From positions 1,837,965-1,901,964 of the forward strand of contig KB722739.1 of the NCBI GenBank assembly GCA_000349905.1: DNA of 64,000 bases. Reading direction: 5' to 3'. Origin of the DNA: Volvariella volvacea V23. Its lineage: Eukaryota > Basidiomycota > Agaricomycetes > Agaricales > Pluteaceae. A program made the position numbers and the translations under genes. Within the stretch, counting starts at the first letter, position 1; each line of letters starts with the position of its first letter. Shown in pieces: positions 28,366 through 43,132 of this stretch. The notes beneath the pieces are model-generated. The model did no database searches. It saw only the letters and a list, made by a program, of their open reading frames with translations, and was not told the origin of the DNA.

Positions 28366-30031
28366 ATGGACGACGCCCTCGAGCAACCCACAGCCGTAAC
28401 AGAAAAGGCTCCAAATGCATCAGCAAGCAATGCGGATGAAGATCACGTATCGGATGAAGAGGACGGGCAAGGACTGGATTGGACTCGTATTCAGCCGTAG
28501 GTTACTTGCGATCCCAACACACATATCGGAAGTTTACACAATTGTCTTTTAGAAAGACCGGAGGGGCTGCGAGGCCCGTGATACCAAAGAGAGGCGAGAA
28601 GGAGTTCGAACCCAATGAGGGAGGGGGATCTGGATTGCAAATACACATCTTGGACCGTGCCAGACAGGCCATGTTTAATACACTGAGGACTGTGCGTACG
28701 ACTTCAAGGTGAGCGGATTAGATATTCATGAACTCTTAGTATTAACCTCTATGTAGCAAAGCGATCAGCTACGCAGTTTGGTATCCTGACATCGCCCGCT
28801 CGCACGTTGTCGTCGCGAAGGGGGTGCACTTCACATCCATGGGTCACTCGGCGCCCCGATTCACGGACACAGACGATATCGAGAAACAACAAAAACGCTT
28901 GGAGCTTCTTCCAGAAGAGACGATATACCTGGTTGAGCGAGGGTCGTTGTTGTGCTATAAGGACTGGAGTTCGCGAGTACACGAGAGTGGGTTGGATCAC
29001 CTGGCTGGTTCGCCAATGACCGTCCAGCAAGTATATAGCGAGATGGTTGGAAAGGAAGACATTACATTGGAGAGGTTGCAGGTCTGTTCTTCTCGCCTGA
29101 GTTCAGTGCTTTTGTTGATGTCGCGTGTAGGTCTACACCTACCTTCGACGATTAGGCTATGCCGTGATGAGGGCGAATCCACCAGATCCATATTATCCAA
29201 CACCGCAACCCCTCAGAGCCACAAAAGAACTCTCCGCCCCCAAATTTTACTCGTTTCTGAATCCGTGTTCATGCTTGTCATGGTTCAAGGCCACGTTTTC
29301 AAGTATTTGGTTTGATTGGTGGCACCCCATTCGTATCCGCAGATGGCTACCACACAACAAAAGCTACAGTACGTTCTCTCTGGTCTTGTACCGTGCCTTG
29401 GTTAACGGTTACGTTCAGCCGCAATCTTCCAATCGATGCGAGTCACAATGGCCGATCGCAGGGGACAACCTCGTGCACAAGACCCTACCCCATCGCTTTC
29501 TTCCCCTTATCAGATATTTTACAACGTTTACAAGCCCACCACTGGGTTGAAAAAGTCCTCTCCAGGACCTCCTGACTTCCAAGTAGTTGTTGTCAAGTCA
29601 GCCTTCCCTCCAATCCGCTTGATTACAACTTGCTTACTTATCTTACTAGTGCACGAACAACACCCATGCCGACACTTTTTGAACTAGAAAGCCTATTTTC
29701 TGTCGTGCCTGAATTGCCTCCCCCAGCACCTCGACAACGCCCCCAACCTACCAACCATCCCAAACCCCCTTCCAACGAAGCGAGTAAAAAGCAGAATGAA
29801 GTCGCTATCACTTTCGTACCATCAGGGGCACCCTTATTTGCACGTCTCTTCCCTTGGCTGTTCTTATCCAAGTCAGCTGGGGTATCTCAGAATGAACCTC
29901 CTCGGAGACCCAATCCCTTTGGTGCGCTGAAGGCGGGAAAGAAAATGGTAGTCATCGCTGCTGTCGATAATGGCAATATCAGCTTCTTCCGGTTCGGGCA
30001 AGGCGTGTTTGCAGATTGGCCAATGGCATAG
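28366..30031 (+). CDS. SEN54: tRNA-splicing endonuclease subunit Sen54
   Basis: A structural subunit of the heterotetrameric endonuclease that excises introns from pre-tRNA. Exon 1 begins MDDALEQPTAV and is acidic. After intron 1 comes KTGGAARPVIPKRGEK, then AISYAVWYPDIARSHVV, then the diagnostic block LPEETIYLVERGSLLC, then MTVQQVYSEMVGKEDITLER and VYTYLRRLGYAVMRA. This matches the N-terminal domain of Sen54. The C-terminal part (FPWLFLSKSAG; then MVVIAAVDNGNISFFRFGQG) is the small endonuclease-fold domain of this family, which lacks catalytic residues. Introns lie at about 28498–28553, 28709–28756, 29082–29130, 29370–29418 and 29598–29650. The last needs the GTCAGC donor to keep frame. It lies 258 bp downstream of TEL1 on the same strand. 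Confidence 0.88.
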
Positions 30032-30350
30032 CGCTTGCGCTGTCCTGATGAGTCTCTGGACCTTCGGTGTAGATCGATATAAGCACTAGTGGAACGTGTA
30101 AGCAGCGGTCTCCAACGTCTTGTATTAATTTATGCTAAGTGTAATGCATTTTACTCTACGTATTGATTGAGCTTCTTAGTCTTTAAGATTTGGCTTGGTG
30201 GGTTTTTGCTTGGCAGCTGGTGGGCGCTCTGAGTCGATCTGTCCGGAAGAAAGCATAGGGTCTAGTCCGATTCGGTTTAGTGAGAAAATCAGCACCTTTA
30301 TAAGACACAGTTGTGGTTGGCCTGCTTCTCAATCGCATTGGACTGTTCAG
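30032..30350. other. Intergenic region SEN54 / dehydrogenase
   Basis: A short stretch with the SEN54 3' UTR and the dehydrogenase promoter. A CCTTTATAAG box at about 30296–30305 lies some 50 bp before the next ATG and is a good TATA candidate. Confidence 0.45.
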
Positions 30351-31815
30351 ATGGCATATACGAACTCAACACCCAGTATTACATATTTCACCACGGTTTC
30401 AGTTATTATACTGTTGGTCTTGCTATATTTTCCTTCAAAACGTGCCAGGAGGTTCTTGTCTGAAAAGTTATTTGGCCCGGACCTGCAAAAGCACCTGGAT
30501 GGCCTAACTGGTCGTGTTGCGATTGTGACCGGTGGAAAGTGAGTAATCCCGGATTTCTTCTTGTGAGAGTTTATAACACCAAGCCTAGCACTGGTATTGG
30601 GTATGAAACTGTCAAGGGGTTGGCCAAGCGGGGTGCCAAAGTTTACATGGCAGCTCGAAACGAATCCAAGGCTCTGAGTGCTATCGGAGCACTTGAGCGG
30701 GAAGGAGTTCCTCTTGGCTCTGTTCTCTGGCTTAAACTGGACTTGGCCGACCTCCCTGGAGTGAAGAGGATCGCAGAGGAATTTTTGAGCATGGAGAACA
30801 GGCTGGATCTACTAGGTATGTTCTTGCTACCTAGCTTCTATATATACTTACAATATAATTTCTGCAAATCAGTCAACAATGCAGCATTGTGGGTATTGGT
30901 TTCGGCATGAGGCTTATAAAAACTCATTAATATTACACTTTTGAGGTTGGTGCTTGAAGAAGAAACATATCCTGAAGGTGGGAGTGTTCGTTTGAGTGTT
31001 GATTGATTTCACTCATCCTTCGATAGGCGTGTTAGAATATGTATTGACGAAGTAAGTACCAAAGCCCTTCCTTTGGCGCAAGTGACAAATGGAACGACAA
31101 AGTCACTTGGGACCATGGTTATTCACAACCACTCTCTTGCCACTCCTCAAGAAAACAGCCAAACAGCCGGGATCAGATGTCAGAATCATCACCGTAGGTC
31201 TTCGAATGTCCTCTCATTGCTCACGCTAAAGGGAGGATTTTAGCTTTCTTCCGTTGCTCACTCGCACTTACCCTTTATCAACGGATTAAAATTTCGCAGC
31301 ATTGAAGACCTAAATCGAGTCTTCAAGGGAACGTTCTTCGTGCCCAAAAAATATTTCCATTATGGCAAGTCCTCCGCTTTCAACCCTCCACTGGTGAACT
31401 CGAGCATAAATGTGCTTCGTTTTTGACAGGCTTCACTAAACTACAGAACATCCTCTTCAATATAGAACTCGCCCGCCGCCTAAGGGACGATAACGTCCTA
31501 GCGATTTCCTTACACCCCGGAGCAGTCAGGACGAGTTACACCTACACCCACGAACTCCCATTCCAGCCTCTGTCATCCACCATCATAAATTTCTTTTTCA
31601 TGACACCAGAGAAGGGTGCGGTTACATCCCTAATAGCTGCTGCATCACCGATTCCAAGGGAACATCGAAGGAGGTACCACGGCGCTTATCTGGTCCCGTA
31701 TGGAAAAATTCAGGCCCCGTCTAAGCAGGCTCAAGATCCTGTCTTGGCAAAAGAGTTATGGGAGACGACCGAGCGGGTGGTTGGAGAAATTTTAGGTCGT
31801 CACAAGTTGAAGTGA
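30351..31815 (+). CDS. Membrane-anchored short-chain dehydrogenase/reductase
   Basis: A classical SDR of the retinol-dehydrogenase/WWOX-like type that uses NAD(P)(H). The N-terminus has one hydrophobic anchor (about residues 13–29, VSVIILLVLLYF), so it is probably bound to the ER or a lipid droplet. Spliced motifs, in order, are the Rossmann motif TGGNTGIGYE, AARNESKA, LDLADL, LLVNNAA, NHLGPWLFTTTLLPLL (the NHLG motif), VRIIT followed by LSSVAHSH, and YGFTK (the catalytic Tyr and Lys). The C-terminus reads SLHPGAVRTSYT. All motifs appear only after removing short introns. One of these, 31365–31429, begins with GC rather than GT. The middle exon near 30.95–31.05 kb is the least certain part. 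The natural substrate is unknown. Confidence 0.85.
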
Positions 31816-33082
31816 CTGGCTGGTGGGCGTAGCCGTTCTTGATAGGACTAGATGCATTATGGCGAGGTACCCATGTGCCGTAAACTTTACCCAGGTGTCA
31901 TACCCTCGATCTCACTTGAATGAGCAATTTTTCTGAATAGAGCTTCGTCGCAGGATGCGCCGTTAACCAGATAATCATAGCATACCAGCAAGAGAGAATA
32001 GTTCAACATCGACGAAGGTATGAATACAACACCGGGAAAGAAGAGGACACAGACGATCAACAGCTTATACTGAACAACGGGTGTACCAAAAGTGCCAAGT
32101 ACACTTACACGTACAAGTGAAAGGACGAGGAATAATAACAGAAAGCACGAGAAAACTCGGATAGAAGACAAGACCAGGTACATCGGATTGAATACTACCA
32201 CTACGGCATTTATGACTTCACGTTCAAGTAGGAACCGCGTTCCTTGCAAAGCGTTCAGGAATTCGAATTCGAAGAACAGCGGAGTTATTTTCAGCAATCG
32301 ATTTCTGACTACGTTTCCTTTCGACACCAACTTGGACGTTCTCCCATACCCCATAGAGCATAAAGCATAACCCCATTCCGGGCCCCATCGTCAAGGTGCG
32401 GTGCTGGCGCTCACGTCTTCCCATTTACTTTCGGCTTTTTGTCAACAATCATGGCAGCAGCTATTGTCGACAAGAAAACCAAAACGAACGTACGTACGGC
32501 GACGGCTCAAACAAGAAACATCCATCGAACAAAAAGAAAGGAGGGGGAAAAGAAGGCGGAAGACTTCGTTTGAGTTTATGAATTCGCGAATATTGCTGGT
32601 GATAAGCGGATTGTGACACGCGCATAAAAAGGAAACAAGGGAAGCAGTGGACTACTGGCAGGAAGGGGGGAGGGGGGGACACATTGAACAACACAAGCAA
32701 CACGGAACAATGACTGACAATGGAGGGTTTACTTGTAGGTATGAATAAAACGAAGACTGTCAATGGCGATCTGGAATAGAGATATCATATAGAAATCCTT
32801 GATAGCTAGTTTAGGCTTTTGATAGGTTTGGTAATCGTTGAACGTTGAACGTCGACAGGGAAAGAGAATATATTATGGGGTAACTGGATACTATTGGTAA
32901 CCGATAAAACTGGTAACTTGAGTCGTTGGATATAGTGATATAGGTAAACTTAGTTGGGAGGACAGGGACGGGGACAGGCAGAACTTGAAAAGACGGAAGG
33001 GGAATAGAACAAGACCAGTAACAAGTAGATTGAAACACAGTGAGCGCAGTGGAGAGAGGAGCTCGTTCTGCGTATGGGCCGG
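31816..33082. other. Convergent 3' intergenic region
   Basis: Lies between the ends of the dehydrogenase (plus) and PAK kinase (minus) genes. It probably holds two 3' UTRs. It is purine-rich on the plus strand near 32.5–32.7 kb. Open frames here lack domains and overlap on both strands. No gene supported. Confidence 0.5.
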
Positions 33083-35834
<2,752 letters not shown>

Positions 35835-38800
35835 GTCCTAATCGGCTGCACTTGCGAAAAAACTACGGGAACAAAACGGGGGTGTCAAGGCTATCCGAAT
35901 ACGTGCTGTGAACTATCTCAACTGGCTGGTTATATCCTGCGTCCTCTGATTCTCTGATTCTCAACGTCCAGCAGCAACGTCTGTTGTTCGGGTATTTGCA
36001 CGGATGATTGCGTGATGGCCTCCTGACGACAATCACAATTGTAACAGCGCCGCGAGAAATAAGGGGGAAAAAGGCTCGGTTGTCAAAGGTGGGAGCAGTG
36101 ATGAAGACCGGCTGGTGATTGGGTGACCGACACCCGAGAACTTGGGTAACGAGGAAAGGGTCAACGCAGGGATGGGGGATGGACGATGGTGGTGGAGAGC
36201 GAGGAGAAGTACTGGCGGGGGAGGCAGCTGGGACGAGGCAAGTTTGTGAAAATAGCCAATTCAGCCTCCCAATTGTACCGCTTTTGGACCCTCTTCCACC
36301 TCATTCTCTCACGTGCTCTCCTTTTATAGCCCACTTTCTGGTGCAATGTCCCATTCCTCTCGCTTTTCGTCCTTTCGTCGCGCTCGAACTCGTCCAGCGG
36401 ACAGGCGGCTGATTAGCTCTGTATTCTTGGCTATACCCGCGACGAAGCAGTCGATAGGCCGTCCTACACCCGACATCATCAACGACCCGGAGGGTGTTAT
36501 CGCCACAGCGACAGCGTTGGTAGTATTCCTAACCCGACTCTTCCTATGCTGTGCGCTTGCTCCGAACGGCTTTTTTTGATACTTCAAGGCAGTCTACATT
36601 TCTGTTGGCTCCTTCAGCTGCGCTCGGCGCAAACTGATTAGATATGACCAGATCAACACAGATATCCTGTGCTGATGACCCTGTGGCTCCGCATTACCCG
36701 ATCTTACATTCCGGTAAAATTCTTTGTCGTCATTATTGAAGTCCACCTTTGACGAGCTACGATTGCTTCCACCGCTCATCGTGTGCTTGAAAATCAACCA
36801 TGATTAGACTGGAAGCCACTTGCATATCGGCGTTTCTTTGGCTTTCGACCGTTCTGACCGTTCTGGCCGCGACGAAACCAGGCTTTATTGCGCATCGAGT
36901 TCTACTCAAATCGTGCACCGCGGCTTAGTGAATAAATGGGTACTTCAACTACACAACTACGTCACAGTCATGACCCCCACGATAATTATTTTTATCACTC
37001 TACGACCCACAAAAAAGCGGATAGAGACAAAATTACCGCACTCTCAAACAGGTTTCCGGGCCTTCAAACTCTCCTATTCTGTTGGGGTTGCATATATAAA
37101 AGCCCCTCAGATTTCATTTCTTTTGCTTGTGTTCGACATACGGTATAACTCCTATCATTCCTTATGTCCTCCCTTTCTTTTCTGACGAAGATACTGCGAT
37201 CAGGTTTGGGCACTATAGATGCATGCCCAATACCCAGTCGCCTAACGACTCAACTAAACGAACTCTTCACGACTGCTCTTTCAGAGTCGGGACCGCCGCG
37301 CTCTTTATTCTGGTCCCTTACGTTATTCACTCTTCTTAATTCGACTATTCCGACGTCATACTTTCCTTACATTAACCACGCCTAATTATCAAGATTTCAT
37401 AACGACCCACCCTGGCGTTCCTCCATACGTTCTGGAAACGAAGGGTAGTAATGATAATGCCATTAATGTCAACACCCAATGATCGATTTTACTGCGCCTT
37501 TGCTTCGTTCTTGTTATCCTTTACATATAGTGGGCGGATCCAATGGAATTGTCAATCACTGTGAGTTTCCCGTTGTCTGTTCTATTACCGTCTCAGGGAC
37601 CTGATCACTCGTGCACCCTCTTTAGCTGACAATTTCTCAGCGTATCCCCTTATAGACGGCCTTTTGCAGTGGTTATTGGGAGCATCCCACTTCATTGGAC
37701 ATACCGTTACTAGCCTCTTGTGCATGTCCAGGTCGTGCCTCCATGGGTATGATTAACCGGCACCCTCACCTCCCGTCCCTGCGCTCGTCATCCCCCAGCA
37801 CCCATCAACGCACCCACCAGGCACATGCAACGTCAACAACACCAGACGCGCAATTAATGACCAGCAGCAGGCTAACCTCCTCCACACCATCCCCTCCTCC
37901 ATCACCATCATCTCTATTAAACGCACGCCCAACCTCAAACCCATCCCTACGGCGATTATCCAAGAAACGTAAATCGCCAAGTCTGCATGATTCATATGTA
38001 TCGGATGAACCATTCGCCCTGTGGATACTCTCCACCTGCGAAGTTGAGCGCACCTTCTCCCGGATGGACTAGACCGAGGATCGATGGTCCCGGTACTTGA
38101 GGGTGGAGGGAGGTACAGCTTTTGTCTTGGCTGAGGAAAAAAGAAGACGTCGGCTTGTGGAGCTCGAAGCAGAAGCCTAATTGGCGGGGTGACAGGTGTT
38201 TGACCTTTGACATAAAGAGTCAAGGTGGTCGACACAAGTCAAAGGTCATGTTTATCATATGTCAACGACATTGCCAGTGGACGCTTTTACCCGGCTTCTC
38301 TTGCCATCCCTACGATGGGTGGTATCTACACTTTGGTTGGGCTTTCCGGTCATGGAAATGATTACGTCTCGACATACCTATGCTCACGCTCCTTTATAGA
38401 TGATGATAAGTATGGAATTATGACCTACAACGGTGATGTATACGACTACGCCTGCGGGTACGATGATCTTGTCATTACTCACGCTTACCGGTCTTTTGGC
38501 CTTGATGTATTGTGCTGATGTGGCCCTTATTATGTGTCACTTATGCGTCTTCTATGTTTACGTGTATATGCAATTTTTATGACCTTGGCCTTTTTTAACG
38601 TGTATTGATAGCGAACGTGTATAAAGACTTATCTTACGCCAATATGCGTACATTCGTTTGTTCCCACCAACTTGGCTGGAGGGAAGGAGAATGATCTTCG
38701 TGTTAAACAAGAAATCAAGATTCATCTTTCCGAGTGAGTGATGAATCAGTCGAGTCAGAAGGCGCCACATCGATCGACACGCCTCCGATTCTCGCCTGGA

Positions 38801-38900
38801 CATATGGCGGCTGATCTCCCACATGATGCAAAGTCAATCAATGTCATTGATACAAGTACAACATACACGAAGACAGGTCTGACAATGCAACTGAGCAATT
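35835..38900. other. 3-kb stretch without a recognised gene
   Basis: The near end is the kinase promoter and the far end is the 3' flank of the first GH43 gene. Two short frames deserve note only as possibilities. A 77-codon frame starts at the ATG near 36346; it has a TTTTATAG box about 25 bp upstream and a hydrophobic C-terminus. Another frame at about 38225–38518 is rich in Tyr, Asp and Gly. Neither resembles a family I know, and neither has clear splice partners. Confidence 0.45.
38201..38248. repeat. Inverted repeat, 11-bp arms
   Basis: TGACCTTTGAC at 38201–38211 is repeated as its exact reverse complement at 38238–38248, with a 26-bp spacer. It could be a dimer binding site or a small hairpin. 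It lies in a gene-free stretch about 650 bp downstream of the GH43 stop codon. Confidence 0.6.
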
Positions 38901-40622
38901 TAGACAGGCTCAGCGAGATTGGTGCTGAAGGAGGGGGGAGATCCCAAGTTGGGCGTGCCATCAGAGTTCCAATTGACGCTTTCAGTCCGTAATATCAGCG
39001 ATTCATCTCGAGTACTACCAAGGCAAACAACTCACGGCGCAACAGCTGTGTAACGAGAACCATCGCAATTTCCTGGTGTATTTCGATTCGCGTGGTAGAC
39101 CTATAAAAGGTGCGATGCATGTGACAGAATCAGTGGCAATCCAGGAGATATATTTGATACTTACGTTGTAGATGTTGTTGGCTGAGGGTCCCAGGAAAAA
39201 GCCGTTGTGTCCAGGCTGCATAACAGCACGGCAAATAAGTCACGGGGGATGGCAAGTGTCAGAAAAATCATGGCGATAAACTAAAGCCCTAACCTGGTAA
39301 TTCCTATGTTACACACCATAGGTTAACGCCATAATTTGCGATCACAAATCGGCCACATACCCATTAGCTGACTGGAAGATGGGGCTTCCATATTTGGTCC
39401 AAGAACTCGCGCTCAATGGGTTCGATCCGGTAAGTTCGAGGCGACCAAGTTTATATCCATTTCCTTGACAGTTAGATGCGGAATATACAATCCAGGTGCG
39501 ACCATTACGATAGATCGCGGCTGAGGAGCAAGCGTTCAGCTCAAACCAGCCTGAGTGCAAGAATGGGTATTATTCATACCAGGCCCTTCGTTAACGTTGG
39601 CACCAACTTGTTCCCAGGACAAAGTTGGTGTAGAGATCTTGGTGGCGTTTCCGATGGTAGTCGCACTTGTCATTTGACTACACAAGATGTGACCTCGTTG
39701 ATGGACACAAAGGCTGAAGCACCACTCACGCAATGTATAAGCATTGATCTATGTGGGTGCGAAATGTCAGAAATCATGTCGGAGTCCATACTAGAATTGC
39801 AACTCACATGCACCATCCCAAGATGAATAGACCAAGTATCGAGTGTCGCCAAGAACGAGCACGGTTTCATCGATAGACCAAACGTCGCGGTTTGGCACTG
39901 CAATTCTACCTAGACCATAGTTTTCAATACAGTTACACAACGCATAGAAGGCAAGAGAAGTATACCAGCATAGCTCCAAGTAGAGTTCCAAATATTGGTA
40001 GAGGAACCCCGCAAGACATGCATTCTTTGGTTGTCGAATGTGCCAGAGCTTCCCGCAGAATAGTAACTGAACGAGGCATAAACACCCAGGTCACGGTGAG
40101 GCTTCAATACAAATGTACTTACAGGAACCACGCCCCTTCTCTGGATTGCCTATAGCGCGATGAGACGCAATGCACTCTCGGAAAGTTTGATACGTCCTAC
40201 CAGTGAATCTCAGGAGCCCCTGTCAGGTGTAGTGAGATCGCCGGACTCATTGATATAGCCTGGGTACCTACACATGTTACAGCATCTAGATGACGTAGAG
40301 TCCGTCCAGACTGTCTTGGGAGTAGCGCTCTTCAAGCCAGCGATGCTTGTAGCACGGGTGATCTGAATATTGGTCCATGTCGTCGTTGTGAGATCTATCA
40401 AAATGTTGGTCAAATATTTTGCCATAGAAGTGAGCAATTTACAATAATATCCTTCGTGGTAGACCTGATAGGATTGTGGTGAATGAGTATACGGCATGAC
40501 AGACAGAATAAACCTACGATAAACGGATCAGATCCATTGGACTCCTTAATGGGATTGGTGAAAGTATTCACCAGCAAGAGCTGGCTGGCAAGGAAAAGTA
40601 AAACTGTAAAAAGCTTTAGCAT
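38901..40622 (-). CDS. Secreted GH43 arabinanase/arabinofuranosidase-type enzyme, copy A
   Basis: An extracellular five-bladed beta-propeller glycosidase of family GH43 acting on arabinan or arabinoxylan side chains. The signal peptide spans about residues 1–20 (MLKLFTVLLFLASQLLLVNT). After it come NPIKESNGSDPFIV (Asp of DPF, likely the general base), GYYYLTTTTWTNIQITRA, CCNMWAPEIHW, QRMHVLRGSS, DVWSIDETVL (the middle Asp that tunes the acid), VNEGPG (Glu of NEGP, likely the general acid), GRTWIVYSAS, SSWTKYGSPIF, PGHNGFFLGP, and a C-terminus ending NLAEPV at TAA 38901–38903. At least ten short exons are needed. The GH43_26-like subgroup is my impression from the WTNIQ/WAPEIH sequence, not a test. 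Copy B lies 718 bp upstream on the same strand. Confidence 0.88.
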
Positions 40623-40676
40623 ACGCGAATGTGTTCACAGGTGGGTGAAGCTAGGGCAGATTAGGATGGTGTCGCC

Positions 40677-40685
40677 CTATATAAG
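40677..40685 (-). promoter_or_regulatory. TATA box of GH43 copy A
   Basis: CTTATATAG on the minus strand, about 55 bp before the copy A start codon. Position and sequence fit a TATA element of a regulated secreted enzyme. Confidence 0.55.
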
Positions 40686-41339
40686 CCTCCTGGGCCCTTG
40701 GACATTGAAACGCGTACGGTCCGATGCAGGAGCACCACGTACACTTCTTCGTCGACACTTTGTCATCATGTGAGACAGAGATATCAGGTGTACATACGCG
40801 AAAGGACGGATTCTGGCGTTAAGTATGACCACCGGTGCAATTGAAAGAAGCAAGTGATCAGCTGTATGGCATGATTGACCACGAACCGGCACGAAGAAGT
40901 CCAAAATGTCACTCGGCTAGTCGTGCGTCGCTAGGATGGCCCGACCTAGTGCATACATACTCTAATCAGTTAATTTAAATAACTGAGGATAGATTATCTC
41001 ATTGTCAGTGATTAGACGGTCCGCGGACCGCCCTGCGCAGAATTGTCCGAGAGATGCACATATAATGGGTCCCAAGAATATGGGATAATGAGGTTGTTGT
41101 GAGCTTGGAGAAAGGAAGTGCGGAGTTTTGCAATTTAACCTTTCTCAATGTTGGCGTCTATCGATTCTTAGCGATCCAACCACTAACAAGGGTGTCTGAA
41201 TATTGCAGGAGTAGCGTCTGAAATGTTTTTGTCTTCGCACAGTAATTTCAACCTCAGTGAGGCCCTTCAGTAGGGGAAGAACTTATAAACCAGAAATACC
41301 ATTCGACGTAATCCACAAGGCCTGGTCGTAGCTAGCAAT
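40686..41339. other. Spacer and promoter region between the two GH43 genes
   Basis: The 3' end of copy B flanks the copy A promoter. A block near 40872–40914 containing GACCACGAACC aligns with a block near 43280–43325 upstream of copy B, so the promoters were duplicated with the genes. It also holds the palindrome at 41017–41030. Confidence 0.5.
41017..41030. promoter_or_regulatory. CGG-N8-CCG palindrome upstream of GH43 copy A
   Basis: CGGTCCGCGGACCG is a perfect 14-bp palindrome 395 bp before the copy A start codon. The half-sites fit a dimeric Zn2Cys6 regulator. A 13-of-14 match lies at a similar distance upstream of copy B, while the bases flanking the two sites differ. Confidence 0.5.
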
Positions 41340-43077
41340 CTAGACTGGCTCAGGGATTTCGCTATTGAGTGGGGGAGGCGCTCCGAGGTTAGGTGTTCCG
41401 TCCGGGTTCCAGGTGACCCTAATAGTAAATTTTATAGTTAAATTCAAACGGGATAACGGAAAAAACGAAGGCGGAGAACGGTTCTTACGGAGCAACCGCG
41501 GTGAAACGTGCACCATCACAAACACCACCCGCTTTAACGTCTGCATGGTAAACCTACATCAAGAGTGCAAGAGTCAAGCTGTTTTCTGGTGTAGGCGCAG
41601 TACTTACATTATAGATGTTGTTACCAGAGGGTCCAACGAAAAAGCCGTTATGTCCAGGCTACCATGACAATGCAGAAAACCATAGTAAGAACAGGCTGAA
41701 ACAATCATCGACTATGATCAGCACCTGATAGTTTCTGTGTGATTATCAATGATAGATTCTCGTCTGGCCATCCATTTATGGGCACTTACCCGTTAGCTGT
41801 TAGGAAAATCGGACTTCCATACTTGGTCCATGAGCTTGGATTTAATGGGTTCGATCCAGTAAGCTCCAAGCGTCCAAGTCTATATCCAGTCCCGTAGCAA
41901 TGGGACGCGGAATATACAATCCAAGTACGGCCGCCGTGATAGAGAGGAGCTAGGCAAAGTGTGGTCAACATATGGTTACGTACTCGTAGAGAGGAGGGTG
42001 GTCGTACCGGGTCCTTCATTAACAGGTGCAGTGATTGTTTCCCAGGACAAGGTTGGTGTGGAGATCTTGACTGAATTCCCAATCGTGGTTGCACTAGTCA
42101 TTGGACTGCAAAATCCAAGTCACTTCGGGTGGTACGATTCAAAGCACGAAAACTCACGCAATCCACAGGGATTGATCTAAAGGCATAGAAGGTATTAATT
42201 AACGTCAAGGGTGCATGCTTAGATCGAATTTAGCTTACTGGTACCCATTGCGCCTTCGTAAGACGAGAAGACTAGGTACCTAGCATTGCCAACCACAAGG
42301 ACAGTGTGGTCGATTGACCATCCCTCACGATTGGGCTCCGTGAGTTTGCCTAAATTGAAATTTGCATGCGGTTAGAGCGTACTAATACTCGAATGGCTTC
42401 GAGAAAACGAACCTGCATAGCTCCAAGTAGAGTTCCAGATGTTGGAGGAAGAGCTTCTCAAGGCATGCATCCTCTGATTATCCACATTCCTAGTTCCAGC
42501 GGAGTAATAACTATGGGGGAAAACGGGTTAATGTTTAAGTCGTGAGATGAATTATGGCGGGCAATACTTACAGGAACCATGCACCTTCGTTGGGTTGCCT
42601 TCCAAGCTAATAAGCAATCCATGCACATCAGACCGTTTTAGGAAGCCTACCAATGGATTTCCGGTGCCCCTACGCCAATTCAATATGAGCGTGCTGAAGA
42701 ATTCTACAAGGACTGTAACCTACACATATTGCAGCATCTGGATGCCGTAGTATCCGTCCAGACCACCTTGGGCGTAGCTATCTTCAACCCACCAATGGTC
42801 GTAGCACGGGTAATCTGGAGGTTAGTCCATGTCGTAGTGGTGAGGTCTGCCGAAATATTGGTGAATTAACCAACTCGAGCAAAATAATATAAGTACAGTA
42901 GTATCCTTGATCGTAAACCTAATAGTATTGCGTTGAGGACGCATAGGCGGTGAAACAGATAAAAGGACTTACGATAAAGGGGTCAGAGCCATCCCGTTCC
43001 TTGATAGGGTTCGTGAAGGCGTCGGCCAGCAAAAGCTGGCCTGCAAGGAGGAGTAAAACAGAGAAGAACTTTAGCAT
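41340..43077 (-). CDS. Secreted GH43 arabinanase/arabinofuranosidase-type enzyme, copy B
   Basis: A tandem paralogue of copy A with the same exon layout. The signal peptide is MLKFFSVLLLLAGQLLLADA, followed by NPIKERDGSDPFI, then after introns VYDQGYYYLTTTTWTNLQ, RCCNMWAPEIHW, VNEGPG, GRTWIVYSASHC, SSWTKYGSPIF, PGHNGFFVGP, and the end VTWNPDGTPNLGAP...EPV, with TAG at 41340–41342. The catalytic acids seen in copy A (DPF Asp, NEGP Glu) are kept, so both copies appear active. Sequence differences are spread over all exons, with introns more diverged than exons, so this is not a very recent duplication. Confidence 0.88.
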
Positions 43078-43125
43078 ATGCCAGCGCGTTTTTTGAGGCA
43101 ATGAACTACAGAGCGAGTTCAGTGG

Positions 43126-43132
43126 TATTTAA
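43126..43132 (-). promoter_or_regulatory. TATA-like box of GH43 copy B
   Basis: TTAAATA on the minus strand, about 50 bp before the copy B start codon, at the same place as the TATA box of copy A. Confidence 0.4.

Noticed and set aside
37695..38235. Overlapping open frames on both strands of 125 and 160 codons
   Set aside because: Neither shows a domain, transmembrane pattern or splice partner, and both depend on the same Ser/Pro-coding repeats.
39410..41860. GGTTCGATCC at 39419 and 41848 as possible Pol III B-boxes
   Set aside because: Both lie at the same codons (SNP) of the two GH43 coding sequences, so they are explained by the protein.
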